From: Atribacterota bacterium
GTDB lineage: Bacteria > Atribacterota > Phoenicimicrobiia > Phoenicimicrobiales > Stramentimicrobiaceae
Reading direction: 5' to 3'
DNA length: 35,443 nt
NCBI GenBank assembly: GCA_028703475.1
Contig: JAQVMU010000004.1
Coordinates: forward strand, 10,801-46,243
In this document: piece by piece, positions 21,207 through 31,189 of the stretch
Numbering within the stretch: position 1 is the stretch's first letter
How the letters are laid out: each line of letters opens with the position of its first letter
Notes under the pieces: generated by a model
Seen by the model: only the letters and a program-made list of their open reading frames with translations
The model's database searches: none
What the model was told of the DNA's origin: nothing
Made by a program: the position numbers and the translations under genes

Positions 21207-21292
21207 TGCCGGAGGCCGGAATCGAACCGGCACAAGCCTTACAGCTTCCAGGATTTTAAGTCCTGTGCGTCTACCTATTCCGCCACTCCGGC
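21207..21292 (-). tRNA. tRNA-Leu (anticodon TAA)
   Basis: Class II tRNA of 86 nt without encoded CCA. Acceptor GCCGGAG/CTCCGGC with A73. Anticodon stem CAGGA/TCCTG around CTTAAAA gives UAA. A long variable arm is present. The genome reads CCT after A73 instead of CCA, unlike the other four tRNA genes here, so CCA must be added or repaired enzymatically. A near-consensus promoter ends a few bases upstream. Confidence 0.95.
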
Positions 21293-21303
21293 AAACTTAA
21301 ATT

Positions 21304-21332
21304 ATTATAGGACAAATGACTATGACCGTCAA
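21304..21332 (-). promoter_or_regulatory. Sigma-A promoter of the tRNA cluster
   Basis: Minus strand: TTGACG (21332-21327), exactly 17 bases, then TATAAT (21309-21304). One mismatch to consensus. The expected start point is within about five bases of the mature tRNA-Leu(UAA) 5' end, so the primary transcript would have almost no leader. Confidence 0.8.
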
Positions 21333-21371
21333 TAGAACTTTAGTAAATTTATTCAAATTATCTTCTTAAGC

Positions 21372-21413
21372 AAAAAAGTACTTTTATAATTAGTGATTCA
21401 CTATAAAAATACT
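21372..21413 (-). terminator. Rho-independent terminator of eno-ftsB
   Basis: On the minus strand AGTATTTTTATA, which begins at the ftsB stop codon, pairs with TATAAAAGTACT (12 pairs, one of them T-G) around a loop containing GTGAATCAC, followed by six T. The stem is AU-rich but the position right at the end of ftsB and before the tRNA promoter supports it. Confidence 0.6.
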
Positions 21414-21702
21414 ATTCAATCCTGGTAGCTTTATATAAAATCTCATTAGGTTTAACCATGTCAAGTTCTTCCCGGGCAATTTTTTCAATATAAGGATTAG
21501 TATTCAATAAATCTATCCTTTCAGCCAATAGTTTGTTTTCTTTCTGTAAATCATTAATCTCATCCTCTAATTCATAGATATAAACATTTAACTCAAGAAT
21601 ACTGGCATATTTTTCTGAAAAGACAAATGATATATAAAATATTAATAACAAGATAATTGCCCATGTTATTTTTGATTCAAAAAGAGATCTTATTACAGAC
21701 AT
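21412..21702 (-). CDS. divIC: Septum formation initiator, FtsB/DivIC family
   Basis: Bitopic membrane protein of the divisome that works with FtsL/DivIB (FtsQ) in septal wall synthesis. The 96-residue product has a short cytoplasmic N-terminus, one membrane helix (about 14-30), a coiled coil with leucine heptads (about 36-65), and the family ending NPYIEKIAREELDMVKPNE. Length is typical. ATG starts two bases after the eno stop, with a weak ribosome-binding site, so it is translationally coupled to eno. eno-ftsB pairing is common in diderms too. FtsB and DivIC cannot be told apart from sequence alone. Confidence 0.9.
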   Translation of the reverse strand: MSVIRSLFESKITWAIILLLIFYISFVFSEKYASILELNVYIYELEDEINDLQKENKLLAERIDLLNTNPYIEKIAREELDMVKPNEILYKATRIE

Positions 21703-21704
21703 CT

Positions 21705-24403
<2,699 letters not shown>

Positions 24404-24441
24404 CTCATATATTCCAATCTATCGATTACTTCTAATAAAGT

Positions 24442-24708
24442 TTAATCAAAGGGAATTATTTCTTCTCTAATAACCCTATATAACTCAGAAGATCGGGAAA
24501 TAGATACATTTCCACTTGGTATTTCCAGTACTTCAATTACTAATATTTTATTCCTGAAATTTATTCTTATTCTGTCCTGAGGTTTAATGCTATCGCCAGC
24601 CTTTGCTATTCTATCATTTATAAAAACACTTTGACTGTCACATGCTTTTTTTGCTTCAGTTCTTCTTTTAATAATTCTACTTAATTTAAAATATTTATCT
24701 ATTCGCAA
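24442..24708 (-). CDS. rqcP: S4-domain RNA-binding protein RqcP
   Basis: Small S4 protein that, in B. subtilis, works with RqcH in C-terminal alanine tailing of stalled nascent chains on 50S subunits. The 88-residue product begins MRIDKYFKLSRIIKRRTEAKKACDSQSVFIND, the S4 fold with its typical RIIKRRTEA helix, followed by KAGDSIKPQDRIRINF. The start is TTG with TAGGA about nine bases upstream and 19 bases after the lysS stop. Hsp15 (HslR) is the related alternative, but the short length without a basic C-terminal tail favours RqcP. Confidence 0.88.
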   Translation of the reverse strand: MRIDKYFKLSRIIKRRTEAKKACDSQSVFINDRIAKAGDSIKPQDRIRINFRNKILVIEVLEIPSGNVSISRSSELYRVIREEIIPFD

Positions 24709-24727
24709 AATTATATCCTAAAATATC

Positions 24728-26215
24728 TTATTCTTTTTTCTTCAGCTGTGGAAAAAGAATTACTTCCCTGATTGAATCATTATTGGTTAGCAGCATTACT
24801 AATCGATCTATTCCAATTCCCATTCCACCAGCGGGTGGCATTCCATACTCCAAAGCTTCTATATAATCATAATCAACAAAATTTTGATTAACTTCTCCTT
24901 TGCTCTTCTTTTCTGCCTGTTGTATAAATCGCCTTTTTTGCTCAACAGGATCATTTAGTTCAGTAAAAGCATTTGCCAATTCCATAGAATTAATAAATAA
25001 TTCAAAACGCTCAACAATATTAGGAGAACCGGGTTTCTGTTTTGATAATGGAGAAACATCGACGGGATAATCCATTATAAAGGTCGGCTGAATCAGAGTA
25101 TGTTCTACTTCTGTTTCAAATAGCTCATTTGTTATATTCCCCCTGGTTGAGTTTTCCGGTATTTCTAATTTGTATCTTCTTACTAAATTCTTCAATTCAT
25201 CATTACTGACTTCTTCCATATTGATACCGGTAACTGAAAGGATAGCCTCATTCATAGTCAATCTCTTCCATGGAGGGGTAAAATCAATCTTTTCTCCCTG
25301 ATATTCTATCACAAGCTTACCTTTGAGTTTTTTTAAGACAAATGCAATCATCTCTTCGGCAATATTCATCATCACCTGGTAATCAGCATAAGCTTCATAC
25401 AGCTCCAACATTGTAAATTCCGGGTTATGTTTTGTTGAAATACCTTCGTTTCGAAAATTACGGTTCAACTCATATACCTTTTCAATGCCTCCGACCAGTA
25501 ATCTCTTTAAATACAATTCAGGAGCTATCTTTAAATACAAATCCCTGTGTAAGCTTAGATGGTGGGTAACAAAGGGTGTTGCTGTTGCACCTCCCGGAAT
25601 GGGCTGCAATACAGGTGTTTCTACCTCGAGGTATCCTTTATTGTCTAAATAATCTCTGATAAGCTTAATAATTTTACTTCTCTCTATAAAGACATCACGA
25701 ACTTCGGGATTACTAATAAGATCCAAATAACGCTTTCTATATCTAACTTCTGTATCAGTAAGCCCATGCCATTTTTCAGGTAATGTGCGTATTGCTTTAC
25801 ACAACAATGTAAAGGTGGTAGCTATGATAGTCAGTTCACCTGTTCTGGTTTTGAAGATTGAACCAGAAACTCCGATGATATCACCAACGGAAATTTTTTT
25901 AAATATCTCAAATAAATCTGACCCAACAAGGTTTGACTTTACATAAATTTGTACTTTACCAGTTTGGTCTTCCAGGTCAACAAAAGCGGCTTTTCCATGT
26001 TTTCTCAATGCCTTTATTCTCCCGGCAGCCACGACATTCTCTTCCGACGGTTCTGATGTAGCAATTTCATCAAATTTTTGGATTATTTCTTTTATGCTTT
26101 GTTCTTTTTCAAATCGCTTACCAAACGGATCAATATTTAAATTCTTTAGTTCTTCAATTTCCTTTAACTTTTCTTCTCTTAAGATATTAACATTTTTCTT
26201 ATCTTGTTCTGTCAA
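24728..26215 (-). CDS. lysS: Lysyl-tRNA synthetase, class II
   Basis: Charges tRNA-Lys. The 495-residue product has an N-terminal OB-fold anticodon-binding domain (about 55-150), motif 2 as FRNEGISTKHNPEFTMLE and motif 3 as GMGIGIDRLVMLLTN near the C-terminus. TTG start with AAGGAG about ten bases upstream. greA stands directly before it, as in many Bacillota, but a terminator at 26353-26396 separates them, so lysS should have its own promoter in the 140-base AT-rich gap, where I could not identify a convincing one. No T-box elements are seen. Confidence 0.97.
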   Translation of the reverse strand: MTEQDKKNVNILREEKLKEIEELKNLNIDPFGKRFEKEQSIKEIIQKFDEIATSEPSEENVVAAGRIKALRKHGKAAFVDLEDQTGKVQIYVKSNLVGSDLFEIFKKISVGDIIGVSGSIFKTRTGELTIIATTFTLLCKAIRTLPEKWHGLTDTEVRYRKRYLDLISNPEVRDVFIERSKIIKLIRDYLDNKGYLEVETPVLQPIPGGATATPFVTHHLSLHRDLYLKIAPELYLKRLLVGGIEKVYELNRNFRNEGISTKHNPEFTMLELYEAYADYQVMMNIAEEMIAFVLKKLKGKLVIEYQGEKIDFTPPWKRLTMNEAILSVTGINMEEVSNDELKNLVRRYKLEIPENSTRGNITNELFETEVEHTLIQPTFIMDYPVDVSPLSKQKPGSPNIVERFELFINSMELANAFTELNDPVEQKRRFIQQAEKKSKGEVNQNFVDYDYIEALEYGMPPAGGMGIGIDRLVMLLTNNDSIREVILFPQLKKKE

Positions 26216-26352
26216 TGGTTCTCACTCCTTGAAAATTTACTTATATTTTTTATAATAACAAAGATATTAACCTTCATCATCAGATAAATTATAACTTTAT
26301 TGATATATTTCCTGATTATCTATTTTATAATAGAAAGCCGATAAAAGTAAAT

Positions 26353-26396
26353 AAAAAATGAACAGGCTGTTTATTTGACCATAACCTGTTCATTTT
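26353..26396 (-). terminator. Rho-independent terminator behind greA
   Basis: Minus strand: AAAATGAACAGG pairs perfectly with CCTGTTCATTTT (12 bp, 26385-26396 with 26355-26366) around an 18-base loop, followed by further T (TTATTT). It lies 30 bases after the greA stop. Confidence 0.75.
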
Positions 26397-26425
26397 AAAA
26401 CTAAACTAATTGAAAGCTATAATAA

Positions 26426-26899
26426 TTATTTAATATTTAATATTTTATAATTTAAGCTGCCCGCAGGTACTCTGATTTTAACTTTATCGCCCACTTTTCT
26501 TCCCAAAACTGCTTTACCAATAGGCGAAGCAATGGATATCTTGCCGGAAGATGGATCAGATTCAATATAATCAACTAATGTATACTCTATCTTTTCCTTT
26601 TTCTTAATATCTTCAACAACAATCTTTGAACCTGGAGAAACAACTGTTTGGTCATTTTTCGATGTGTCAATGAGCTCACAATTTTCAATAACCTTTTCCA
26701 ATGTCAATATTCTGCCTTCGATAAAAGCCTGTTCATTTTTGGCAGACCGATATTCAGCATTCTCCGCTATTTCACCGAATGCTACTGCATGGCTTATTTT
26801 TTCAGCAATTTCTTTTCTTTTTACAGTCTTTAATTCATGCAGTTCTGATTTAATTTTTTCCAGCCCTTCTTCAGTCAGCATAATCTTTCGGTCGTTCAT
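26426..26899 (-). CDS. greA: Transcription elongation factor GreA
   Basis: Binds the RNA polymerase secondary channel and rescues backtracked complexes by stimulating transcript cleavage. The 157-residue product has the N-terminal coiled coil (1-75) with the acidic tip in the FGEIAENAEYRSAKNEQAF stretch and a C-terminal FKBP-like domain (ISIASPIGKAVLGRKVGDKV). Length is standard. ATG with TAGGGTG about eight bases upstream. The leader carries a long hairpin beginning near the predicted start of transcription (26933-26980). Confidence 0.96.
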   Translation of the reverse strand: MNDRKIMLTEEGLEKIKSELHELKTVKRKEIAEKISHAVAFGEIAENAEYRSAKNEQAFIEGRILTLEKVIENCELIDTSKNDQTVVSPGSKIVVEDIKKKEKIEYTLVDYIESDPSSGKISIASPIGKAVLGRKVGDKVKIRVPAGSLNYKILNIK

Positions 26900-27269
26900 T
26901 TTTTATACACCCTAACCTTCTCATAAAATTAAAACTAAGACAAGTGGCATCTGGAAACAAGGGGAATACTTATCTTAGTTAACAAAATATTATATATTTT
27001 CTAAATTAGCGACTTTTGTAGTTTTAAATGAATTATAGGGTATTTATAATTTTATGTCAAATAAATATTGTTTTTATCAGTATTATAAAAATATAACATT
27101 TTTTAATTATATTTAATAATTCAAAAAGATAAAAATCATTACTTATAATAATATAAAAAAGTATCTTATTGATTTTATTCAGCTTTAAATAGAGCTGTAA
27201 TAGCTTCTCTCTTGCAAAAAATAAATAAGTTTAATATAATTTTATTTTATACAGGTTTATATTGCATTT
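26900..27269. other. Long AT-rich intergenic region upstream of greA
   Basis: About 370 bases between the oxoamine-synthase gene and greA. The greA-proximal 100 bases hold a TATAAT (26994-26989 on the minus strand, no good -35) and the leader hairpin. The remaining part, 27000-27269, is extremely AT-rich without an ORF, a clear terminator for the upstream gene, or an RNA gene that I can recognise. Confidence 0.5.
26933..26980 (-). promoter_or_regulatory. Hairpin in the greA leader
   Basis: AACTAAGATAAGT (minus strand, 26980-26968) pairs with ACTTGTCTTAGTT (26945-26933): 13 pairs, one of them G-T, with a 22-base loop containing CCCCTTG. A T-rich stretch follows the 3' arm. TATAAT at 26994-26989 would start transcription at about 26982, so the mRNA would begin with this hairpin. 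It could be an attenuator or a 5' stabiliser; GreA is known to control its own leader in E. coli, but homology of mechanism is not shown. Confidence 0.45.
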
Positions 27270-28460
27270 TTAGATTAATCCCAATGATTTTCCGGCTTTC
27301 TCAAATATTTGTAAAGCTTCTTCAATATCCCCCTGAGTATGGTGTGTAAGTATATGAGATCTAAGCCTGCTAGTTCCTTTTGGAACTGCTGGGAATACAA
27401 TAGGGCAAATAAATACACCCATCTCATTAACCATCTTACAAAGCTGTAATGTTTCTTCTTCTCCACCAATAATAATAGGAACTATTGCTGTAACGGTATC
27501 TCCAATATTGTAACCCATGGAATTTATGCCTTCTCTAAATTTTTCCATGTTTTTATGTAAATTCTCAACTCGTTCCGGCTCATCCTCAATCACTTCCAGA
27601 GCGGCAATGGCTACAGCAGCATTGACCGGGGGAATGGGTGCTGAAAAGATAAATGGCCTGGAATTATGTCTTAAATATTGAATCATTTCTTTTTCACCAG
27701 CAATATATCCGCCAACAGCAGGAATAGTTTTGCTAAGGGTTCCCATGTGTATATCTACGGCATCTTTTAATCCGAAATATTCTTCAATACCATGTCCTGT
27801 TTTTCCAAGTACTCCAATAGAATGAGCCTCATCTACCATTACCTTTGCTCCATATTTTTTTGCTAAACGGGATATTTCTGGTAAATTTGCAACATCACCA
27901 TCCATACTGTAAACACCATCAACTATGATTATTTTATTTACATAGTTATCAGAATTTTTTAAAATAGATTCCAGTCTGTCCATATCGTTATGTAAAAAAG
28001 ATTTATGTCTGGCGCCTGAAAGCATACACCCGTCAATAATGCTTGCATGATCAATTTTATCAATTATAATCAAATCACCATTCTGGTAAAGAGAAGTAAT
28101 AGCAGCTAAATTGGTTACATACCCGCTGGTATAAGTAATAGCATCTTCAGCTCCTTTGAATTGGGAGATTTTTTCTTCCAACTTTTTGTGCACCTCTGTA
28201 GTTCCCGATAAGAAACGAACACCTGAAGTGCCTGTACCATATTTTTCAATCGCTTTGATGGCTGCCTCCTTTAATTTAGGATGATCTATCAATCCCAAAT
28301 AATTATATGAAGCCAGCATTATTTTTTCTTCCCCTTCAACCATAACTCTCGATTGTGCAGAATTTTCAATGGTTTTCAGCCAAAAGAAGGTACCATTCTC
28401 TTTCAATCGATTTGCTCTCTCATTCACCTGATTAATTTTTTCCTTTAAAGTTGTTCCCAT
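27270..28460 (-). CDS. Alpha-oxoamine synthase (KBL/BioF/serine palmitoyltransferase family)
   Basis: PLP enzyme that condenses an amino acid with an acyl-CoA and releases CO2. The 396-residue product is complete: SYNYLGL (51-57), TGTSGVRFLSGTTEVHKKLE (76-95), D210-E-A-H213 holding the cofactor pyridine, and the PLP lysine K244 in TLSKTIPAVGGY. The substrate cannot be fixed from sequence: glycine C-acetyltransferase (2-amino-3-ketobutyrate CoA ligase), 8-amino-7-oxononanoate synthase and serine palmitoyltransferase share this fold. No tdh, bio or sphingolipid genes lie near. It is the third gene of an operon with an unknown protein and a regulator, 28 bases after the former; ATG with AGGAGA upstream. 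The best guess is a KBL-like acetyltransferase, but this is not certain. Confidence 0.85.
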   Translation of the reverse strand: MGTTLKEKINQVNERANRLKENGTFFWLKTIENSAQSRVMVEGEEKIMLASYNYLGLIDHPKLKEAAIKAIEKYGTGTSGVRFLSGTTEVHKKLEEKISQFKGAEDAITYTSGYVTNLAAITSLYQNGDLIIIDKIDHASIIDGCMLSGARHKSFLHNDMDRLESILKNSDNYVNKIIIVDGVYSMDGDVANLPEISRLAKKYGAKVMVDEAHSIGVLGKTGHGIEEYFGLKDAVDIHMGTLSKTIPAVGGYIAGEKEMIQYLRHNSRPFIFSAPIPPVNAAVAIAALEVIEDEPERVENLHKNMEKFREGINSMGYNIGDTVTAIVPIIIGGEEETLQLCKMVNEMGVFICPIVFPAVPKGTSRLRSHILTHHTQGDIEEALQIFEKAGKSLGLI

Positions 28461-28488
28461 ATTAATCTCCTGTTCTTTTAAACTGTTT

Positions 28489-29400
28489 CTAATTATTTAA
28501 TTTTTCAATCCTTGGTTTAAAATCTATTTTTTTTAATAATTCGAGGTAATCATTATCCTTTAATTCTTCGGGCTTCTTCCCTGAAACAGCAACCAATAGT
28601 CCCTGATAAACATTAGTTCCAAAGGACCTTCCCTGAAATTGTGGTGTTGTAGTGATCAGGTATTTTACTCCTCTATCTTTTAAATCCTGAACATTTTCTG
28701 AAGTCACTGTATTTGTAATAACAATTTTACCTTCCATTTTATTTGGCATATACTGGCTAATTGCTATATAATCCCCTGCTACTATATCAGTCTGATCAAA
28801 AAAATGAGTAAATTTACTGTTCGAAGTTTCTTGTTTTTTACCGGTAGGATATAGATACTTAATTGGAATATTAACTAAAACAGGTATTATTACCCGGGCT
28901 ATCTTATTTAGCGTGCTCAAGCTATATATAGGTATAGGTATATTTAAACATGAAATAAGATCACCAAAAGTCATTTTACATCCTGCCTCTATCAGTCCTT
29001 CTGCAAGTCCAAATCTATCAACTGTAATGAGTAATAAGGCTTTCTTGTCCTGCAGTACTATATCAGTATGTTTAGTAATATATCTTATAACATCTTTCTC
29101 TAATACATATTTTATTCCGGAACCGTCAACAATAGGAGTTTTTTTGATTACACTTACAATCCTGGCAGACTCTTTAATAGTATACCTTTTTCCTTTAGGG
29201 CCAGAATAAAGATATAAGTCGGTTCCTCCAAGAGTAAAAACATCAACCTTCCCGTCATATTCCTGATACAATTGCATCATTTTTTTTACATCACCGTCTG
29301 TTCCTCTTCTTTCAATTTCTACTTCCTGCCCTAATATATTTACTTTTGCAATATGGTTTCTAGATGAGGAACCTAAGCTAACACCAAGAACTTTTTTCAC
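28489..29400 (-). CDS. Conserved protein of unknown function
   Basis: I recognise this family only from automatic labels such as quinate 5-dehydrogenase, which the sequence does not support: there is no GxGxxG dinucleotide-binding turn. The 303-residue product starts KKVLGVSLGSSSRNH (2-16), then has a RRGTDGD stretch (31-37), VDVFTLGGTDLYLY (52-65), VDRFGLAEGL (127-136), a hydrophobic part (about 165-185), VAGDYIAISQYMP (207-219) and VTSENVQDLKDRGVKYLITTTP (232-253). No signal peptide is seen; it is probably cytoplasmic. The start is GTG with CAGGAGATA upstream, five bases after the regulator gene, so the two are translated together. A link to the oxoamine synthase behind it is likely from the operon alone. 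Confidence 0.8.
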   Translation of the reverse strand: MKKVLGVSLGSSSRNHIAKVNILGQEVEIERRGTDGDVKKMMQLYQEYDGKVDVFTLGGTDLYLYSGPKGKRYTIKESARIVSVIKKTPIVDGSGIKYVLEKDVIRYITKHTDIVLQDKKALLLITVDRFGLAEGLIEAGCKMTFGDLISCLNIPIPIYSLSTLNKIARVIIPVLVNIPIKYLYPTGKKQETSNSKFTHFFDQTDIVAGDYIAISQYMPNKMEGKIVITNTVTSENVQDLKDRGVKYLITTTPQFQGRSFGTNVYQGLLVAVSGKKPEELKDNDYLELLKKIDFKPRIEKLNN

Positions 29401-29404
29401 TTTT

Positions 29405-29947
29405 TTATCTCCTGTTTATTGAAATTGCTTTAACTTTGTTTAATATTTCCATGATTGTCTCTGGGTCAACATATTTATCTTCAGTTATTGGTGATTTTCC
29501 AATTTCTACCCCAACGACTTGTATGCTGAATAATTTTTCCACAACTTCTACTCTTTTATCAGAGCCTAAAAAGACAATCAAATCATAATCTATCAAATTA
29601 CTGATAATAGAAATGATTTCATTAAATAGGTTTGTTTTTGTCCTGTCCTTAATAAAATTAATGCGTTCTTGTTGTGTCAATATTAGAGTGAAATCAATAC
29701 CTACTTCCTGGGCTTTTTTTAAAATTTCCATTTTGTTTTTTATCGGAAAACCAACCAGGGCAATTTTTTTTCCTTTCCTGATTTCTCCCAGGCTTTCGAG
29801 CCTGGAAACAAAAGTTCTTTCAATCCCCAGCTTTCTGGCAACCTCTCCCTGTGTTAGTCCTTCTGTTCTGAGTTTTAATATTTTACTGATTTCCCGCTCC
29901 AACTTTTCCCGGTAGAGAACTTTTTCACCAATTCTAATAATATTCAT
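29405..29947 (-). CDS. Helix-turn-helix transcriptional regulator
   Basis: Likely local regulator of the three-gene operon. From ATG at 29947 the product has 180 residues: an N-terminal Xre-like helix-turn-helix (about 31-52, LTQGEVARKLGIERTFVSRLESLG) and a C-terminal alpha/beta domain (about 58-178) with KKIALVGFPIK and YDLIVFLGSDK strands that may bind a small ligand or partner. An in-frame GTG ten codons upstream falls inside the repeated TGTGTACA sequence and is rejected; AGGAAA precedes the chosen ATG. The strong promoter and repeat elements just upstream suggest autoregulation. I know no characterised member. Confidence 0.82.
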   Translation of the reverse strand: MNIIRIGEKVLYREKLEREISKILKLRTEGLTQGEVARKLGIERTFVSRLESLGEIRKGKKIALVGFPIKNKMEILKKAQEVGIDFTLILTQQERINFIKDRTKTNLFNEIISIISNLIDYDLIVFLGSDKRVEVVEKLFSIQVVGVEIGKSPITEDKYVDPETIMEILNKVKAISINRR

Positions 29948-29958
29948 AAATATTTTCC

Positions 29959-29978
29959 TGTACACATTTTTGTACACA
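29959..29978 (-). promoter_or_regulatory. Putative operator: two TGTGTACA repeats
   Basis: On the minus strand TGTGTACA occurs at 29978-29971 and again at 29966-29959, spaced 12 bases start to start and separated by AAAA. Each contains the palindrome TGTACA. The pair lies between the -10 box and the ribosome-binding site of the regulator gene, covering the expected transcription start. A bound repressor would block the promoter; the regulator encoded just downstream is the obvious candidate. The repeat is direct observation and the regulator assignment is inference. Confidence 0.6.
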
Positions 29979-30006
29979 TTATATATTAATGGAATTTTAG
30001 TGTCAA
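29978..30006 (-). promoter_or_regulatory. Consensus sigma-A promoter of the regulator operon
   Basis: Minus strand: TTGACA (30006-30001), exactly 17 bases, then TATAAT (29983-29978). Both hexamers are perfect. It would start transcription near 29971, inside the repeated TGTGTACA element, and drive the regulator, the unknown protein and the oxoamine synthase. Confidence 0.85.
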
Positions 30007-30079
30007 GATTATTGTATAAATGTTTCTATAAAACTGAATACTGAGGAGTTTTTATAAAATATTCGGGAAGAGGAGCATT

Positions 30080-31174
30080 TCAATTGCTTATAATTCCACC
30101 ACCGATAACATTTTCATTATCATAAAAAACTGCAGACTGCCCTGCTGTTATTGCTCTTATTGGCTCATCAAAAATTACAGTGGCATTTGAATTATCTTTT
30201 TCATCAGGAAATATTTTCGCCCAGAATGCAGCTGAATTGTAGCGAATTTGAACCTGTAAATAAAGAGGACAGCTTTTTTGAATATTAGAAATAATATGAA
30301 CATCTTCAAGCTTCAATTTATTTTTATATAAATCCGGTTCATCACCTATAACAATAGTATTCTTATCAGGATCAATGCTTGTAATATATTTCCTGCTATT
30401 TAGTGACAGCCCAATTTTTCGGCGTTGACCAATTGTATAAAAAGCAATGCCCTTATGTTTACCCAATACATTGCCTTTATCATCTATAAAATAACCTGGT
30501 TTATTATTTGTTTTCCGGTTATTTTTATTTTTTATGAATTTTCGATAATTATTTCCAGGTATAAAACAGATTTCCTGGCTTTCCTTAATATTTGTTATAT
30601 CTATTCCTATTTCAGCAGCTATACTTTTAACCATATCCTTCTTAAGATTGCCAAGTGGAAAAATGCATCTGTAAAATATATTTTTATTCAATCTATAAAG
30701 AAAATATGATTGGTCTTTTCCCTTGTCTACCCCTCTTTTTAAAACAAATTCATTCTGGGTATGGCCCTGCTGAACTCTGACATAATGTCCGGTAGCAAGA
30801 AATTGTATATTCATCTTATCAGCATAAAATTCAAGTAATTTAAATTTAATTCTTTCATTACATAAGATACAGGGATTTGGAGTTATTCCATTATAGTATT
30901 TTCTAATAAAATCCTGTATGACAATTTTTTCAAATTCCTTTCTGTAGTCAATCTCATATAAGGGAATATTTAACTTTTTCGCTATTAGTTGTGCTCTTTT
31001 TCCACCAGTATAATACTTAGGATTATTCTTTTCTTCAGATTTTACTCTATCTTCTTCTTCAACAAGGCTAAAATAGATTCCAGTTACCTGATAGCCATCT
31101 TTTATTAACAAATGAGCAGCAACACTACTATCAATACCTCCACTCATTGCCAGTAAAACATTCTTCTTTTTCAT
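30080..31174 (-). CDS. mnmA: tRNA-specific 2-thiouridylase MnmA
   Basis: Adds sulfur at the 2 position of wobble uridine 34 in tRNA for Lys, Glu and Gln. The 364-residue product has the PP-loop SGGIDS (11-16), NPCILC with C102 and C105, ATGHYVR, the GKDQSYFLYRL signature (about 152-162), and the second catalytic cysteine C203 in ESQEICFIPG. The C-terminal beta-barrel domains end with GQSAVFYD. Insertion around KNKNNRKTNNK (about 215-225) is basic and somewhat unusual. ATG with TGGAGT upstream, 15 bases after the ThiI-like gene; the two form an operon. No cysteine desulfurase is in the window. Confidence 0.95.
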   Translation of the reverse strand: MKKKNVLLAMSGGIDSSVAAHLLIKDGYQVTGIYFSLVEEEDRVKSEEKNNPKYYTGGKRAQLIAKKLNIPLYEIDYRKEFEKIVIQDFIRKYYNGITPNPCILCNERIKFKLLEFYADKMNIQFLATGHYVRVQQGHTQNEFVLKRGVDKGKDQSYFLYRLNKNIFYRCIFPLGNLKKDMVKSIAAEIGIDITNIKESQEICFIPGNNYRKFIKNKNNRKTNNKPGYFIDDKGNVLGKHKGIAFYTIGQRRKIGLSLNSRKYITSIDPDKNTIVIGDEPDLYKNKLKLEDVHIISNIQKSCPLYLQVQIRYNSAAFWAKIFPDEKDNSNATVIFDEPIRAITAGQSAVFYDNENVIGGGIISN

Positions 31175-31189
31175 GATACTAACTCCATA

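Noticed and set aside
24404-24441. M-box riboswitch for mgtE
   Set aside because: The gap before mgtE is only 38 bases, too short for an M-box, and the gene lies inside an operon.
26216-26352. T-box leader for lysS or argS
   Set aside because: No T-box core sequence or specifier loop is seen; the gap before lysS is short and AT-rich.
27275-27469. Second-frame ORF of 64 codons inside the oxoamine synthase gene
   Set aside because: It is an overlapping frame on the same strand of a well-conserved gene with no recognisable product.
29948-29977. GTG start for the helix-turn-helix regulator
   Set aside because: It would place coding sequence in the TGTGTACA repeats at the predicted transcription start; the ATG at 29947 has AGGAAA before it.
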